From: CAVOAK01 sp963664465
Lineage (GTDB): Bacteria > Pseudomonadota > Alphaproteobacteria > UBA8366 > CAVOAK01
NCBI GenBank assembly: GCA_963664465.2
Contig: CAXXSU010000002.1
Location: 124,001-188,000, forward strand
Direction of reading: 5' to 3'
DNA length: 64,000 nucleotides
This document shows, in pieces, positions 43,671-51,763 of this stretch (positions are counted from its first letter, which is position 1; each line of letters starts with the position of its first letter). The notes beneath the pieces are model-generated. The model saw nothing but the letters and a program-made list of their open reading frames with translations, was not told the origin of the DNA and searched no databases. The translations under genes and the position numbers were made by a program.

Positions 43671-44669
43671 ATGCTGAGGTATATCGCACACCGTCTCATG
43701 GTTATGGTTCCAACGCTGTTGGCGATCAGTGCAATTGTGTTTTTGATCATCCAACTGCCGCCAGGGGACTATTTCACAACCTATATCAATGAGCTGCAAA
43801 GCCAGGGCGAGACGGTATCAAGGGAGCGTCTGGAGTTCCTGCGACAGCAATACGGTTTTGACCGCTCGCCGGTCGAACAGTATTTCGTTTGGCTGTTCGG
43901 CATGTTGCAGGGCGACTTCGGATATTCGTTCGAGTACAGCCTGCCGGTATCGGACGTTGTGGGCGACCGCCTGCTGCTCAGCTTCATCGTTTCCTTCACG
44001 ACGATAATCTTCACCTGGATCGTCGCATTTCCAATCGGCGTCTACTCGGCCGTCCACCAATATAGTTGGGGTGACTATAGCTTGACGTTCCTTGGGTTTA
44101 TCGGTCTTGCGACGCCGAATTTTCTTCTCGCCTTGGTGCTTCAATGGTTTGCCCACTCATTCTTCGGAACATCGATCGGCGGCTTAATGGACCCCCATTT
44201 TCTCGACGAGTCATGGAGTCTCGCCAAGGCTGGCTCTGTTCTCGAGCATCTCTGGATTCCGGTTGTCGTTATCGGTACATCAGGTACCGCAGGCATGATT
44301 CGCCGGCTTCGAGCGAATCTCTTGGACGAACTGCATAAGCAATATGTTGTTACGGCGCGATCGAAGGGCCTTCATCCGTTTAGAGTTCTCGTGAAATACC
44401 CCCTCAGGGTCGCCCTGAATCCATTTGTCGCGGATATCGGCAACCTTCTACCGCAGGTGATTTCAGGGGCCGCGATCGTTTCCATCGTCTTGTCGCTGCC
44501 AACCACCGGTCCGATGCTCCTCACCGCATTGCAAAGCCAGGACATGTTCCTTGCCGGCTCGTTCCTGATGTTCCTCGCGTTGCTGACAGTCGTCGGAACG
44601 CTCATGTCAGACTTGGCACTGGCCGCGCTCGACCCGCGTATCCGCCTCACCGGAGGCACGCAAAGATGA
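43671..44669 (+). CDS. ABC transporter permease, DppB/OppB type
   Basis: A 332-residue inner-membrane permease with six helices. It opens MLRYIAHRLMVMVPTLLAIS, has the long periplasmic loop (ERLEFLRQQYGFDRSPVEQY), and the ATPase-coupling EAA region ANLLDELHKQYVVTARSKGL. It pairs with the next gene as the heterodimeric channel. The start lies 49 bases after the binding-protein stop, and the stop overlaps the DppC-type gene in ATGA. Confidence 0.92.
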   Translation: MLRYIAHRLMVMVPTLLAISAIVFLIIQLPPGDYFTTYINELQSQGETVSRERLEFLRQQYGFDRSPVEQYFVWLFGMLQGDFGYSFEYSLPVSDVVGDRLLLSFIVSFTTIIFTWIVAFPIGVYSAVHQYSWGDYSLTFLGFIGLATPNFLLALVLQWFAHSFFGTSIGGLMDPHFLDESWSLAKAGSVLEHLWIPVVVIGTSGTAGMIRRLRANLLDELHKQYVVTARSKGLHPFRVLVKYPLRVALNPFVADIGNLLPQVISGAAIVSIVLSLPTTGPMLLTALQSQDMFLAGSFLMFLALLTVVGTLMSDLALAALDPRIRLTGGTQR

Positions 44670-45853
44670 CCGAAATTACGCGCGACGCCGACAAACTTGA
44701 GCATTATGCGAGCAGCGCCCCGTTTGATCCCAATACGGCTGTTGAGCTTACTGAGGAACAGGAACGATACTATCTAGCTTCGCAATGGCAGCTCATGTGG
44801 TGGAAGTTTCGCCGCCATAAGCCCGCTGTATTCTGCGGAATATTCCTGTTGGTCATGTATCTGTCGATCGCCGTCAGCGAGACATTGGCGCCATACGACC
44901 TGCAAGCTCGCTTCACGAAGTTCCTTTACGCACCGCCACAGCCTGTCCACCTCTTTCACGATGGCAAATTTGTCGGACCCTTCGTTTACGGCCTCGATGC
45001 GAAGCTGGATCTCATAGCGTTGCAGTGGGTCTACAAAGAGGATTTGGAGAAGGTTAATCCAATCCGTTTTTTCTGTTTCGGTGCCGAATATCCCGGAGCT
45101 ACCTACGAATTCTGGAATCTTTTTGAGGGTAGCTTTCACGTATTCTGTCCGGCGCAAGAGGGCACCCTATTCTTGCTCGGAACGGACAGGCTCGGCCGTG
45201 ACATGCTCTCCCGCATCATCTATGGCGCGCGCATTTCGCTTAGCGTCGGTATCCTGGGAATCACAATCAGTTTCATTCTCGGTCTGGTGATAGGGGGGCT
45301 CGCCGGCTATTACGGCGGATTAACAGACGTCATCGTTCAGCGGATAATTGAAATCATCCGCTCGTTCCCCGAACTTCCGCTGTGGATGTCGCTATCGGCA
45401 ATCCTACCTGTGACCTGGAGTCCGATCCTGGTCTATCTCGGCATCACTTTTATCTTGGGCATGCTCGACTGGCCCGGTCTCGCGCGGGCCGTGCGCTCAA
45501 AATTGCTCGCGCTGCGAGAGGAAGATTTTTGCACCGCCGCATTGCTGATGGGGGCGAGACCACGGCGCATCATCGCCCGACACCTTCTGCCAAGCTTCAT
45601 GAGCCATCTTATCGCTTCGGCGACATTGTCAATTCCGTCAATGATTTTGGCCGAGACCGCGCTGAGCTTTCTTGGTCTTGGATTGCGGCCACCGATAACC
45701 AGTTGGGGCGTGTTGCTGAATGAAGCTCAGAATATCAACGTTGTCGATCTTTACCCCTGGCTGATGCTTCCAGTGGTCCCCGTCATTTTGGTCGTGCTTG
45801 CCTTCCAGTTTCTAGGCGACGGTCTGCGCGACGCGGCAGACCCCTACAAATAG
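44666..45853 (+). CDS. ABC transporter permease, DppC/OppC type
   Basis: A 395-residue permease. It has an N-terminal OppC_N segment (WWKFRRHKPAVFCGIFLLVM), an unusually long periplasmic stretch before the channel domain, LGTDRLGRDMLSRIIYGARI and the coupling region LREEDFCTAALLMGARPRRI. It completes the importer and ends the rightward operon that began at 33127. It converges on the methyltransferase gene 64 bases away. Confidence 0.92.
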   Translation: MTEITRDADKLEHYASSAPFDPNTAVELTEEQERYYLASQWQLMWWKFRRHKPAVFCGIFLLVMYLSIAVSETLAPYDLQARFTKFLYAPPQPVHLFHDGKFVGPFVYGLDAKLDLIALQWVYKEDLEKVNPIRFFCFGAEYPGATYEFWNLFEGSFHVFCPAQEGTLFLLGTDRLGRDMLSRIIYGARISLSVGILGITISFILGLVIGGLAGYYGGLTDVIVQRIIEIIRSFPELPLWMSLSAILPVTWSPILVYLGITFILGMLDWPGLARAVRSKLLALREEDFCTAALLMGARPRRIIARHLLPSFMSHLIASATLSIPSMILAETALSFLGLGLRPPITSWGVLLNEAQNINVVDLYPWLMLPVVPVILVVLAFQFLGDGLRDAADPYK

Positions 45854-45917
45854 GCATAAGGTCCTCTGCAGTTTGGATTTGCTCGAGACGACCGCTAGCG
45901 GCGGGCGCTTTGCCTAC

Positions 45918-46775
45918 TCAACTCTTCCTGATCCAAAGTCCGGATTCCCGCGCCCCTTCAGGAAGCGGAAGCAAGCCGACGGTTCCCGCCTCGACATGGT
46001 CCGCCATGCGCGTCGCGACATAGTGGCTGGCAAATTCTACGATCCAACCGGACCCACCTTGAAGCAATGCGGCAACCCCGAGCTGCTCGTTGTAGGCACG
46101 CCACTCCCATTCAGCCGGGTAATCGTCAGGCAGGAATACGTCATGTATCTGGACGACAACGCCTGCAGGTAGTTCCGGAAATATTCTATTTTGCAGCATA
46201 TCGACGTCACTTCCCGGCATCAGCACATGGCTCGAGTCGATGGCCAGAATGTCACCGGCCCTAAGATCTGCGAAGGGCGCAGGGCCAACTTCCTGAAGTG
46301 TCTTCCGAACAAGTCGTACCGCCGGTAGCCCCTCGAGATCTGCTCGCGGCGCAGGATCGATAGCTGTGACGCTAATGTCTAAGTTCGAATCGGCGGCGGC
46401 GCGCGCAAAGAAGCGTGTGGAATGGCCTGATCCGACCTCAACGATGCGCTTCGGACGAAGGCAGCGCACCATTGTGTAGGCCATCGCCGCATCCAATCGG
46501 GGGAACCAATCCTGTGTCCAGCGCGGCGCAGGAGGGGGCGCATCACCGATACGGACAAGATCGTCGTCAAATTCGGCAAGCGCCGAAAGCCAGCCGGAAA
46601 ACGCTTCGTGGCGACAAAGAAAAAGCCTTTCGATGGATTGATACGATGCGCGTTTTTCCGGCCGTGAGAATTCAGCCGCGCGCCGATAGGGGATAAAGAT
46701 TCCACGACGACTCAAGCCGAGAACCGTTGGAAGGCCCAGAGCGAGGCGGCGATACCAGCCCCTTACGGAGGTCAC
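45918..46775 (-). CDS. Class I SAM-dependent methyltransferase
   Basis: A 285-residue protein of the Methyltransf_24 type. The SAM site is IVEVGSGHSTRFFARAA, followed by VTAIDPAPRADLEGLP and GDILAIDSSHVLMPGSDVDM; a histidine-bearing VVQIHDVFLPDDYP is typical. These often act in surface sugar or antibiotic pathways. GTG 46775 overlaps the stop of the MBL hydrolase gene in GTGA, so the two are co-translated. Confidence 0.82.
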   Translation of the reverse strand: MTSVRGWYRRLALGLPTVLGLSRRGIFIPYRRAAEFSRPEKRASYQSIERLFLCRHEAFSGWLSALAEFDDDLVRIGDAPPPAPRWTQDWFPRLDAAMAYTMVRCLRPKRIVEVGSGHSTRFFARAAADSNLDISVTAIDPAPRADLEGLPAVRLVRKTLQEVGPAPFADLRAGDILAIDSSHVLMPGSDVDMLQNRIFPELPAGVVVQIHDVFLPDDYPAEWEWRAYNEQLGVAALLQGGSGWIVEFASHYVATRMADHVEAGTVGLLPLPEGARESGLWIRKS

Positions 46776-47605
46776 GGTTTAAGCGCCATACCTTCCTGTG
46801 CGACAATCGTTCCCGGCCGCGCCTTTTCCGCCTCCTCGGCTACCCGATCCATCCACTCGTCGTCGTGACTGGGATCGTGGTGAAAAATCACTAATGTTCC
46901 CACACCCGCTTCGTCTGCAACCCGCACACCCTCCTGCCAGGTCGAGTGGCCAAACCCCTTAAACTTCTCGTATTCTTCATCAGAGTATGTGGAATCGTAG
47001 ATCATATAATCTGCATCCTTGACGAGCTCAATTAAGACGTCGTCGCGCCGATCGTCAAAATGCTCGTAATCGGTTATGTAGCAGACCGACCGGCCGTCAA
47101 ATTCGATCCGATAACCGGTCGCATTGTTGGGGTGGTTTAGTGGCGCCGTTCGCAATCGCACGTCCGAGTACGGATTTAGTGTTTCGCCAAATTGAAAGTC
47201 GGCATAGGTGACGTCGGCCTGAAAGATCGACGGAGGAACTGGAAAGAGCGGCGCCATCATCATTTCGACGAGCACTTTTTTCAAAGTGATTTCGGAGCCG
47301 AGATGGCCGGCATGCACACGGACTTTGTTGCTTGGCACGAAAAATGGCACAAAAAAAGGTAATCCGCAGACATGATCGAAGTGAGTGTGGGTGAGAAACA
47401 GATCGAGGTCGATCGGCATCTGCTTGTGAAGTTCGTTGCCGAGCGCTCGCAGCCCCGTGCCAGCATCGAAAATGATTATGTTGTCGCCGCACTTAACTTC
47501 GAGACATGAGGTATTTCCGCCGTAGCGGACAGTGTCCGGGCCTGGGCACGCGATGCTTCCCCGGACGCCCCAAAACCGTACGTAAAATTCGGCTCGATCA
47601 TCCAT
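46772..47605 (-). CDS. MBL-fold metal-dependent hydrolase
   Basis: A 277-residue metallo-beta-lactamase-fold protein of the type FWGVRGSIACPGPDTVRYGG, with the metal motif LTHTHFDHVCGLPFF (HxHxDH), a further ligand region LNHPNNATGYRIE and a late FHHDPSHDDEW. Relatives include cyclic-nucleotide phosphodiesterases and RNase Z-like enzymes. This subfamily often sits near signalling genes, and a cNMP-binding protein is encoded 16 kb away, but no direct link is shown. ATG 47605 is the likely start. Confidence 0.88.
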   Translation of the reverse strand: MDDRAEFYVRFWGVRGSIACPGPDTVRYGGNTSCLEVKCGDNIIIFDAGTGLRALGNELHKQMPIDLDLFLTHTHFDHVCGLPFFVPFFVPSNKVRVHAGHLGSEITLKKVLVEMMMAPLFPVPPSIFQADVTYADFQFGETLNPYSDVRLRTAPLNHPNNATGYRIEFDGRSVCYITDYEHFDDRRDDVLIELVKDADYMIYDSTYSDEEYEKFKGFGHSTWQEGVRVADEAGVGTLVIFHHDPSHDDEWMDRVAEEAEKARPGTIVAQEGMALKP

Positions 47606-47762
47606 TCCGCGGCCACCCGCAAAACAATCATTGGAACAATTCCAAGTTAGTTAATGTGCGGCAACTTCTAAGTCGAGGAAAATTCTCAATTCAACCGCTC
47701 AACGACATCCTCAAAGCAGGTGGACGCCGGTCTGCGCTCCATGCGAGGGATTCTTCAGCCAA

Positions 47763-48995
47763 ATGACAAATACCGAAGCCAATTGGATCGGAGTTCTGTT
47801 CGGGCTGTGCCTCGCCGTACTTGCTGCCTATCACCAATTCAAATTGCCACCGGTACTACCGATATTTCTCAATGCTTACGGTTACAGCCCAACGATAGCG
47901 GGCGCTTTCATGTCGGTTTATGCGGTTGCCGGGTTGTTCCTTTCGTTCGCCGTTGGCGCTGCATTGCAGGGACCACACTTGTACAAATTTCTGCAGGGCG
48001 CCTTTGCTCTCTTCGTCGTCGGCAGTTTGGCGACGATTGTTTGGCCGGAAAACGGCTGGACCATATTGGCAGCGCGGGCCGTCGAAGGAATTGGTTTTGC
48101 GGTGCTCGCTGTCGCCGGACCAGCCTTGTGCACGGCCCATGCTGGGCGCACCGGATTGCCGATTGCAGCGGCGCTGGTCGCAACCTGGATCCCCGCCGGC
48201 GCACTCCTGTCCGGCTCGCTTGCCACAGTAATCAGCAGCACTGGCAATTGGCAGTTGTTGTGGTGGATTGGCATATTGCTAACGTTGGCGATGTCAGCGT
48301 GGACGCATCGGCTATCGAGGCACCGCTCGGTCATTCAAACCAATCGCCAGGTTGCAGCAAACTCGGAGTCGGATCGACCGCCGACGGAAGAAGATGTTTC
48401 AGTACTCCGCGGACAGCGCGGCACCCAGTTCCTAAGCGCAGCACTGTTTGCCCTGTGGTCATGTCAATTGTTCGGATTTTTGACCTGGCTGCCGCAGTAC
48501 CTAGTGGCGGTGCACGAGTTTGCGCTCGAAGATGCAGTTATGGGCTACGCATTGCCGATTGTCACAATCGGTATATTCAACCTCGTCGCGGCGCCAATTC
48601 TTCGAGCCGGCGTACCAGTGGCGCTACTGCTGGCGGTCGCCCTCCTCGGACAAGCTGTCATCTGGTTTCTGGTGCCCTTTGCCGGCGGGATTTCGGGCCT
48701 CGCCATCCTTGCCGTTTTCGGCGTCTTCGCCGGCCTCACCCCGACATGCCTGTTCGCATTGCCGGGCACAATTCTGGGGGTTGAACACGCCGGTCCACGG
48801 GCCTTTGGAATACTGATGACTGGGCGAAATTTAGGGGTCCTTACGGGCCCGCTGCTATTGGGCGCAGCGTTGCAATATGCAAACATCTGGACCGCCTGGA
48901 ACAGTACCGCAGTAGTGTTTGGTGTGCTGACGATGGGCGCAGCGCTCGGTGCTGCCATGTTATTCTGGAAGTTGAGCGCTCGCCGGGCCCATTAG
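47763..48995 (+). CDS. MFS transporter, CynX/NimT-like
   Basis: A 410-residue permease with twelve hydrophobic segments (first: NWIGVLFGLCLAVLAAYHQF; sixth: LLWWIGILLTLAMSAW). The cytoplasmic middle loop (residues about 190-215) is charged. The closest pattern is the cyanate/nitroimidazole-type group. Substrate unknown. It converges on the response-regulator gene with only 16 bases between the stops. Confidence 0.85.
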   Translation: MTNTEANWIGVLFGLCLAVLAAYHQFKLPPVLPIFLNAYGYSPTIAGAFMSVYAVAGLFLSFAVGAALQGPHLYKFLQGAFALFVVGSLATIVWPENGWTILAARAVEGIGFAVLAVAGPALCTAHAGRTGLPIAAALVATWIPAGALLSGSLATVISSTGNWQLLWWIGILLTLAMSAWTHRLSRHRSVIQTNRQVAANSESDRPPTEEDVSVLRGQRGTQFLSAALFALWSCQLFGFLTWLPQYLVAVHEFALEDAVMGYALPIVTIGIFNLVAAPILRAGVPVALLLAVALLGQAVIWFLVPFAGGISGLAILAVFGVFAGLTPTCLFALPGTILGVEHAGPRAFGILMTGRNLGVLTGPLLLGAALQYANIWTAWNSTAVVFGVLTMGAALGAAMLFWKLSARRAH

Positions 48996-49011
48996 AATTC
49001 GCGAACAAATC

Positions 49012-49698
49012 TCACGGGACGAGTCGATAGCCACCCGGCTCGGTTACGAGAAGTTGCGCGCTCGACGGGTCTTGTTCGATCTTCTGCCGCAGCCGGTAGA
49101 CATGCGTTTCCAGCGTATGCGTGGTCACTCCAGCGTTGTAACCCCATACTTCACCGAGCAGCGTGTCACGGCCAACCACCTTGTCACCTGCGCGATAAAG
49201 ATACTTCAGTATTGCCGTCTCCTTCTCGGTCAATCGAACTTTGTTGTTATCAGCTTCATTCAAGAGCAGTTTGGCGCTCGGTTGGAAGGTGAATGGACCA
49301 ATCGTAAAGACCGCATCCTCGCTTTGCTCATGCTGACGCAAATGCGATCGCAGCCGAGCTAACAAAACGCCAAGTCGGAATGGCTTTACGACATAGTCAT
49401 TGGCTCCGGCATCCAGACCGAGGATGGCGTCTGCATCGGAGTCAGCGGCAGTCAGCATGACGATAGGAGCCTTGACGCCAGCTCGTCGCAGCAAGCGACA
49501 GGCTTCTCGACCATCCATGTCCGGCAGACCAACATCAAGAAGAATGGCATCGAAATAGTCGGATTTGACGGCTTCCAATGCTTCCGCCGCTGTGCCTACG
49601 GGCACCGTCGCAAACTCCTCGTGCAGTTGCAGCTGCTCGCAGAGAGACTGTCGCAACGCTTCGTCGTCATCGACCAAGAGAATTTTCTTGCCAGTCAT
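49012..49698 (-). CDS. OmpR-family response regulator
   Basis: A 228-residue regulator: receiver domain with LLVDDDEALR, phosphorylation site D55 (ILLDVGLPDMDG) and NDYVVKPF (lysine), then a winged-helix DNA-binding domain (RLTEKETAILKYLYRAGDKV, THTLETHVYRLRQKIE). It would bind promoters as a dimer once phosphorylated. ATG 49698 gives the normal start; a longer frame exists from 49767. No histidine kinase gene is adjacent, so its partner is elsewhere. Confidence 0.92.
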   Translation of the reverse strand: MTGKKILLVDDDEALRQSLCEQLQLHEEFATVPVGTAAEALEAVKSDYFDAILLDVGLPDMDGREACRLLRRAGVKAPIVMLTAADSDADAILGLDAGANDYVVKPFRLGVLLARLRSHLRQHEQSEDAVFTIGPFTFQPSAKLLLNEADNNKVRLTEKETAILKYLYRAGDKVVGRDTLLGEVWGYNAGVTTHTLETHVYRLRQKIEQDPSSAQLLVTEPGGYRLVP

Positions 49699-49964
49699 GT
49701 CATCCCCAAGCTGCGATCTTAAGTGGGATACGGAATACAAGATGGCCGACCAATGGCCGCGCGACATAGCAGGTCGGGATGGCCGCGCGCTTGAACTTAC
49801 TGTTCATTATATCACGGAACGTCACTGGCGCTGAAATTCAACCTTACAATTGACATATGGGGCACGAATTTGCGGTTTCCACCGCGAATTTGCGCAGCAA
49901 AGAGAGCGCCCAGCGCGAACCTCCAACGCACGCGGCGCGGCAGGAAACAGAATCCCCGACGGAA

Positions 49965-49994
49965 AATCCTGCCGCTCGAACGAGTGACAGGATT
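49965..49994. promoter_or_regulatory. Inverted repeat upstream of sigma-54 promoter (possible activator site)
   Basis: AATCCTG (49965-49971) and CAGGATT (49988-49994) form a perfect 7-base pair of arms around 16 bases whose centre is itself palindromic (CTCGAACGAG). It lies about 55 bases before the -24 element. Sigma-54 promoters need an upstream activator site, usually 80-150 bases away but sometimes nearer. Confidence 0.35.
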
Positions 49995-50034
49995 AAATTC
50001 AATCGTAACCTATTGATATAACGGGAAATATGGA

Positions 50035-50051
50035 TTGGCACCCCACTTGCA
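50035..50051 (+). promoter_or_regulatory. Sigma-54 (RpoN) promoter
   Basis: TTGGCACCCCACTTGCA matches the consensus YTGGCAC-N5-TTGCW. The -24 GG and -12 GC are separated by exactly 10 bases, the strict spacing of this sigma factor. The start of transcription would be near 50062, leaving an 18-base leader with GGAGG just before ATG 50080. Confidence 0.7.
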
Positions 50052-50079
50052 GCGAGTCGGGCGAGGCGCGGAGGAATTT

Positions 50080-51213
50080 ATGGACGTCGAACCAGGATAT
50101 AACGAAGGCAGCAACAATGTGGCCGATGCGGAGGCAAAGCGCTTTCGCGCCAATCGAGCCGCAAACAACCCCTCGACGGCAAGCGAACTATCCGGAACCG
50201 GCGTCGAATTCCAACCCTTCGGCGCCGATGGCCTTACCTTTGGTGATGTGCTCGACCTGATCAATCCTCTGCAGCATATTCCCGTCGTGTCATCAATATA
50301 CCGGGCTATAACCGGCGACGAATTATCGCCGACAGCGCGGATAGCGGGCGGAACGTTGTTCGGTGGGCCATTCGGGCTCGTCAGCGCAGTCGCCAATACC
50401 GCCGTACAGGCGTTTTCCGGCCGAGATATCGGTGAGACCGTCTTTGCCGCCCTTCTTGGAGAAAATAGCAGCGCAACTGATGCCGGAATCGCTGCTGATC
50501 CAGCGGCGAATATCGAATCCCAACTCGCCGCGACCGAATCACTCGACGTCGGCTTGCCAATCAGCCTGCTGCCGGGCCGATTGGGCACTTCAACCGATGT
50601 AGTTCGCGTTGCTGAGGCGGCACCCTATCTGGCTCCCCAACTAGCTCGTTCAACGCTAGCGAGCACCCGCGCATCGGGACCACTCCCACGGACCATAGCT
50701 GTGGCCAAGAATTCGCTAACCACACAGCTTGCCAGCCTACAGTCGAACACTCCTTCGTCGCTGCTCGCAGTGGCCAACGCGGGCGTTTCAGGGCGACCCG
50801 AGGGCCCAATCTCCGCACTCTTGCAGGCACGTGCGGCGGTCCCTTCGCCTGGCCGCGTCCCAGGACTTGGCACAATTTTGAGCCGACGCGTTGAACCGCC
50901 GGCGAATGGCGCCGTCGCGGTCTTACCATCTAACCTGTATCAAGCCCAAAATATTCATCCCAACGCTCAGCAAATGTCGGCACCGCCAGCCAGAACTGCA
51001 TCGCTACCAACTGTAGCGGCCCCCAGTCCTACACCCTCATCGGAGGAATCAATAACGAACCCGCTCGACTCGACTGCGTCACCTACCTCGACGCCGCTGG
51101 TTCCCCTCGGCCAGCCGCTTTCCAGCTTCTTGGTGCCGCGCGCCATGATGGCTGCGCTCGATAAGTACGAAGCGCTCAAACGGGCGCCACAGTCCTCCAC
51201 GTCCAGTTTCTAG
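50080..51213 (+). CDS. Protein of unknown function, sigma-54-type promoter upstream
   Basis: A 377-residue protein. The N-terminal third has a conserved-looking core (LTFGDVLDLINPLQHIPVVS, SIYRAITGDELSP, ARIAGGTLFGGPFGLVSAVA) that I recall as recurring in unannotated alphaproteobacterial proteins. The remainder is low-complexity and rich in alanine, serine and proline, probably disordered. There is no signal peptide or sure membrane helix, though the GG-rich core is hydrophobic. ATG 50080 follows GGAGG by 5 bases, and a longer frame from 50035 would overlap the promoter. Sigma-54 control hints at nitrogen, flagellar or stress regulation. Confidence 0.75.
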   Translation: MDVEPGYNEGSNNVADAEAKRFRANRAANNPSTASELSGTGVEFQPFGADGLTFGDVLDLINPLQHIPVVSSIYRAITGDELSPTARIAGGTLFGGPFGLVSAVANTAVQAFSGRDIGETVFAALLGENSSATDAGIAADPAANIESQLAATESLDVGLPISLLPGRLGTSTDVVRVAEAAPYLAPQLARSTLASTRASGPLPRTIAVAKNSLTTQLASLQSNTPSSLLAVANAGVSGRPEGPISALLQARAAVPSPGRVPGLGTILSRRVEPPANGAVAVLPSNLYQAQNIHPNAQQMSAPPARTASLPTVAAPSPTPSSEESITNPLDSTASPTSTPLVPLGQPLSSFLVPRAMMAALDKYEALKRAPQSSTSSF

Positions 51214-51253
51214 TGCGTTCGATTAAACGACTGTCCTTTGCGATAACGTAGCC

Positions 51254-51763
51254 GTGGACATCCGTGTTACGTCGGAAAGACTGCTGGCATGGCGTAACCA
51301 GACGCATCGATGCGCGATAGGGCATGCCGGCATCAGCCAGAACAAGCGCGAGGGCGACGGCACAACTCCCGTAGGCTGTTTTAGTTTGCGCCGCGTGCTC
51401 TACCGTCCGGATCGCATTGCACCACCACAGACGGCTTTGAGCGTTGGCACCATCGAGGAGACCGACGGCTGGTGCGACGATTCAGACGCCTCCAACTACA
51501 ATCGGCTCGTTACGCTGCCGTATGCCGGAAGCCATGAACGACTTTGGCGAGAAGATGCGCTCTACGACCTCGTTGTCGTATTGGGCTTTAACGATGAGCC
51601 ACCGACACCCGGCGCCGGCAGCGCCGTATTCTTGCATGTCGCGGATTCATTATTTTCGCCGACTGCGGGCTGCGTTGCGCTGGCGCGCGATACGCTGATT
51701 GGGCTCCTCGCCGACTGCACGCCCGGCGATCAGCTTTGCGTTATACCGTCGTTGGCGTCCTAG
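51254..51763 (+). CDS. L,D-transpeptidase (YkuD) family protein
   Basis: A 169-residue YkuD-domain protein. The start covers the domain opening and the catalytic region reads SAVFLHVADSLFSPTAGCVA, with the histidine and the S/T-x-GC cysteine. Such enzymes crosslink peptidoglycan or attach lipoproteins to it. This short form has no signal peptide. Its stop TAG is part of CTAG, the target of the IS1380 insertion, so the gene is intact by one base. GTG 51254 is the start. Before the insertion it converged on and slightly overlapped yggS. Confidence 0.85.
   Translation: MDIRVTSERLLAWRNQTHRCAIGHAGISQNKREGDGTTPVGCFSLRRVLYRPDRIAPPQTALSVGTIEETDGWCDDSDASNYNRLVTLPYAGSHERLWREDALYDLVVVLGFNDEPPTPGAGSAVFLHVADSLFSPTAGCVALARDTLIGLLADCTPGDQLCVIPSLAS

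Larger units (their letters stand above)
49699..50079. other. Divergent intergenic region, carries a sigma-54 promoter
   Basis: About 380 bases between the response regulator and a rightward gene of unknown function. No gene is seen. It contains an inverted repeat (49965-49994) and a sigma-54 promoter match (50035-50051). Confidence 0.6.
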
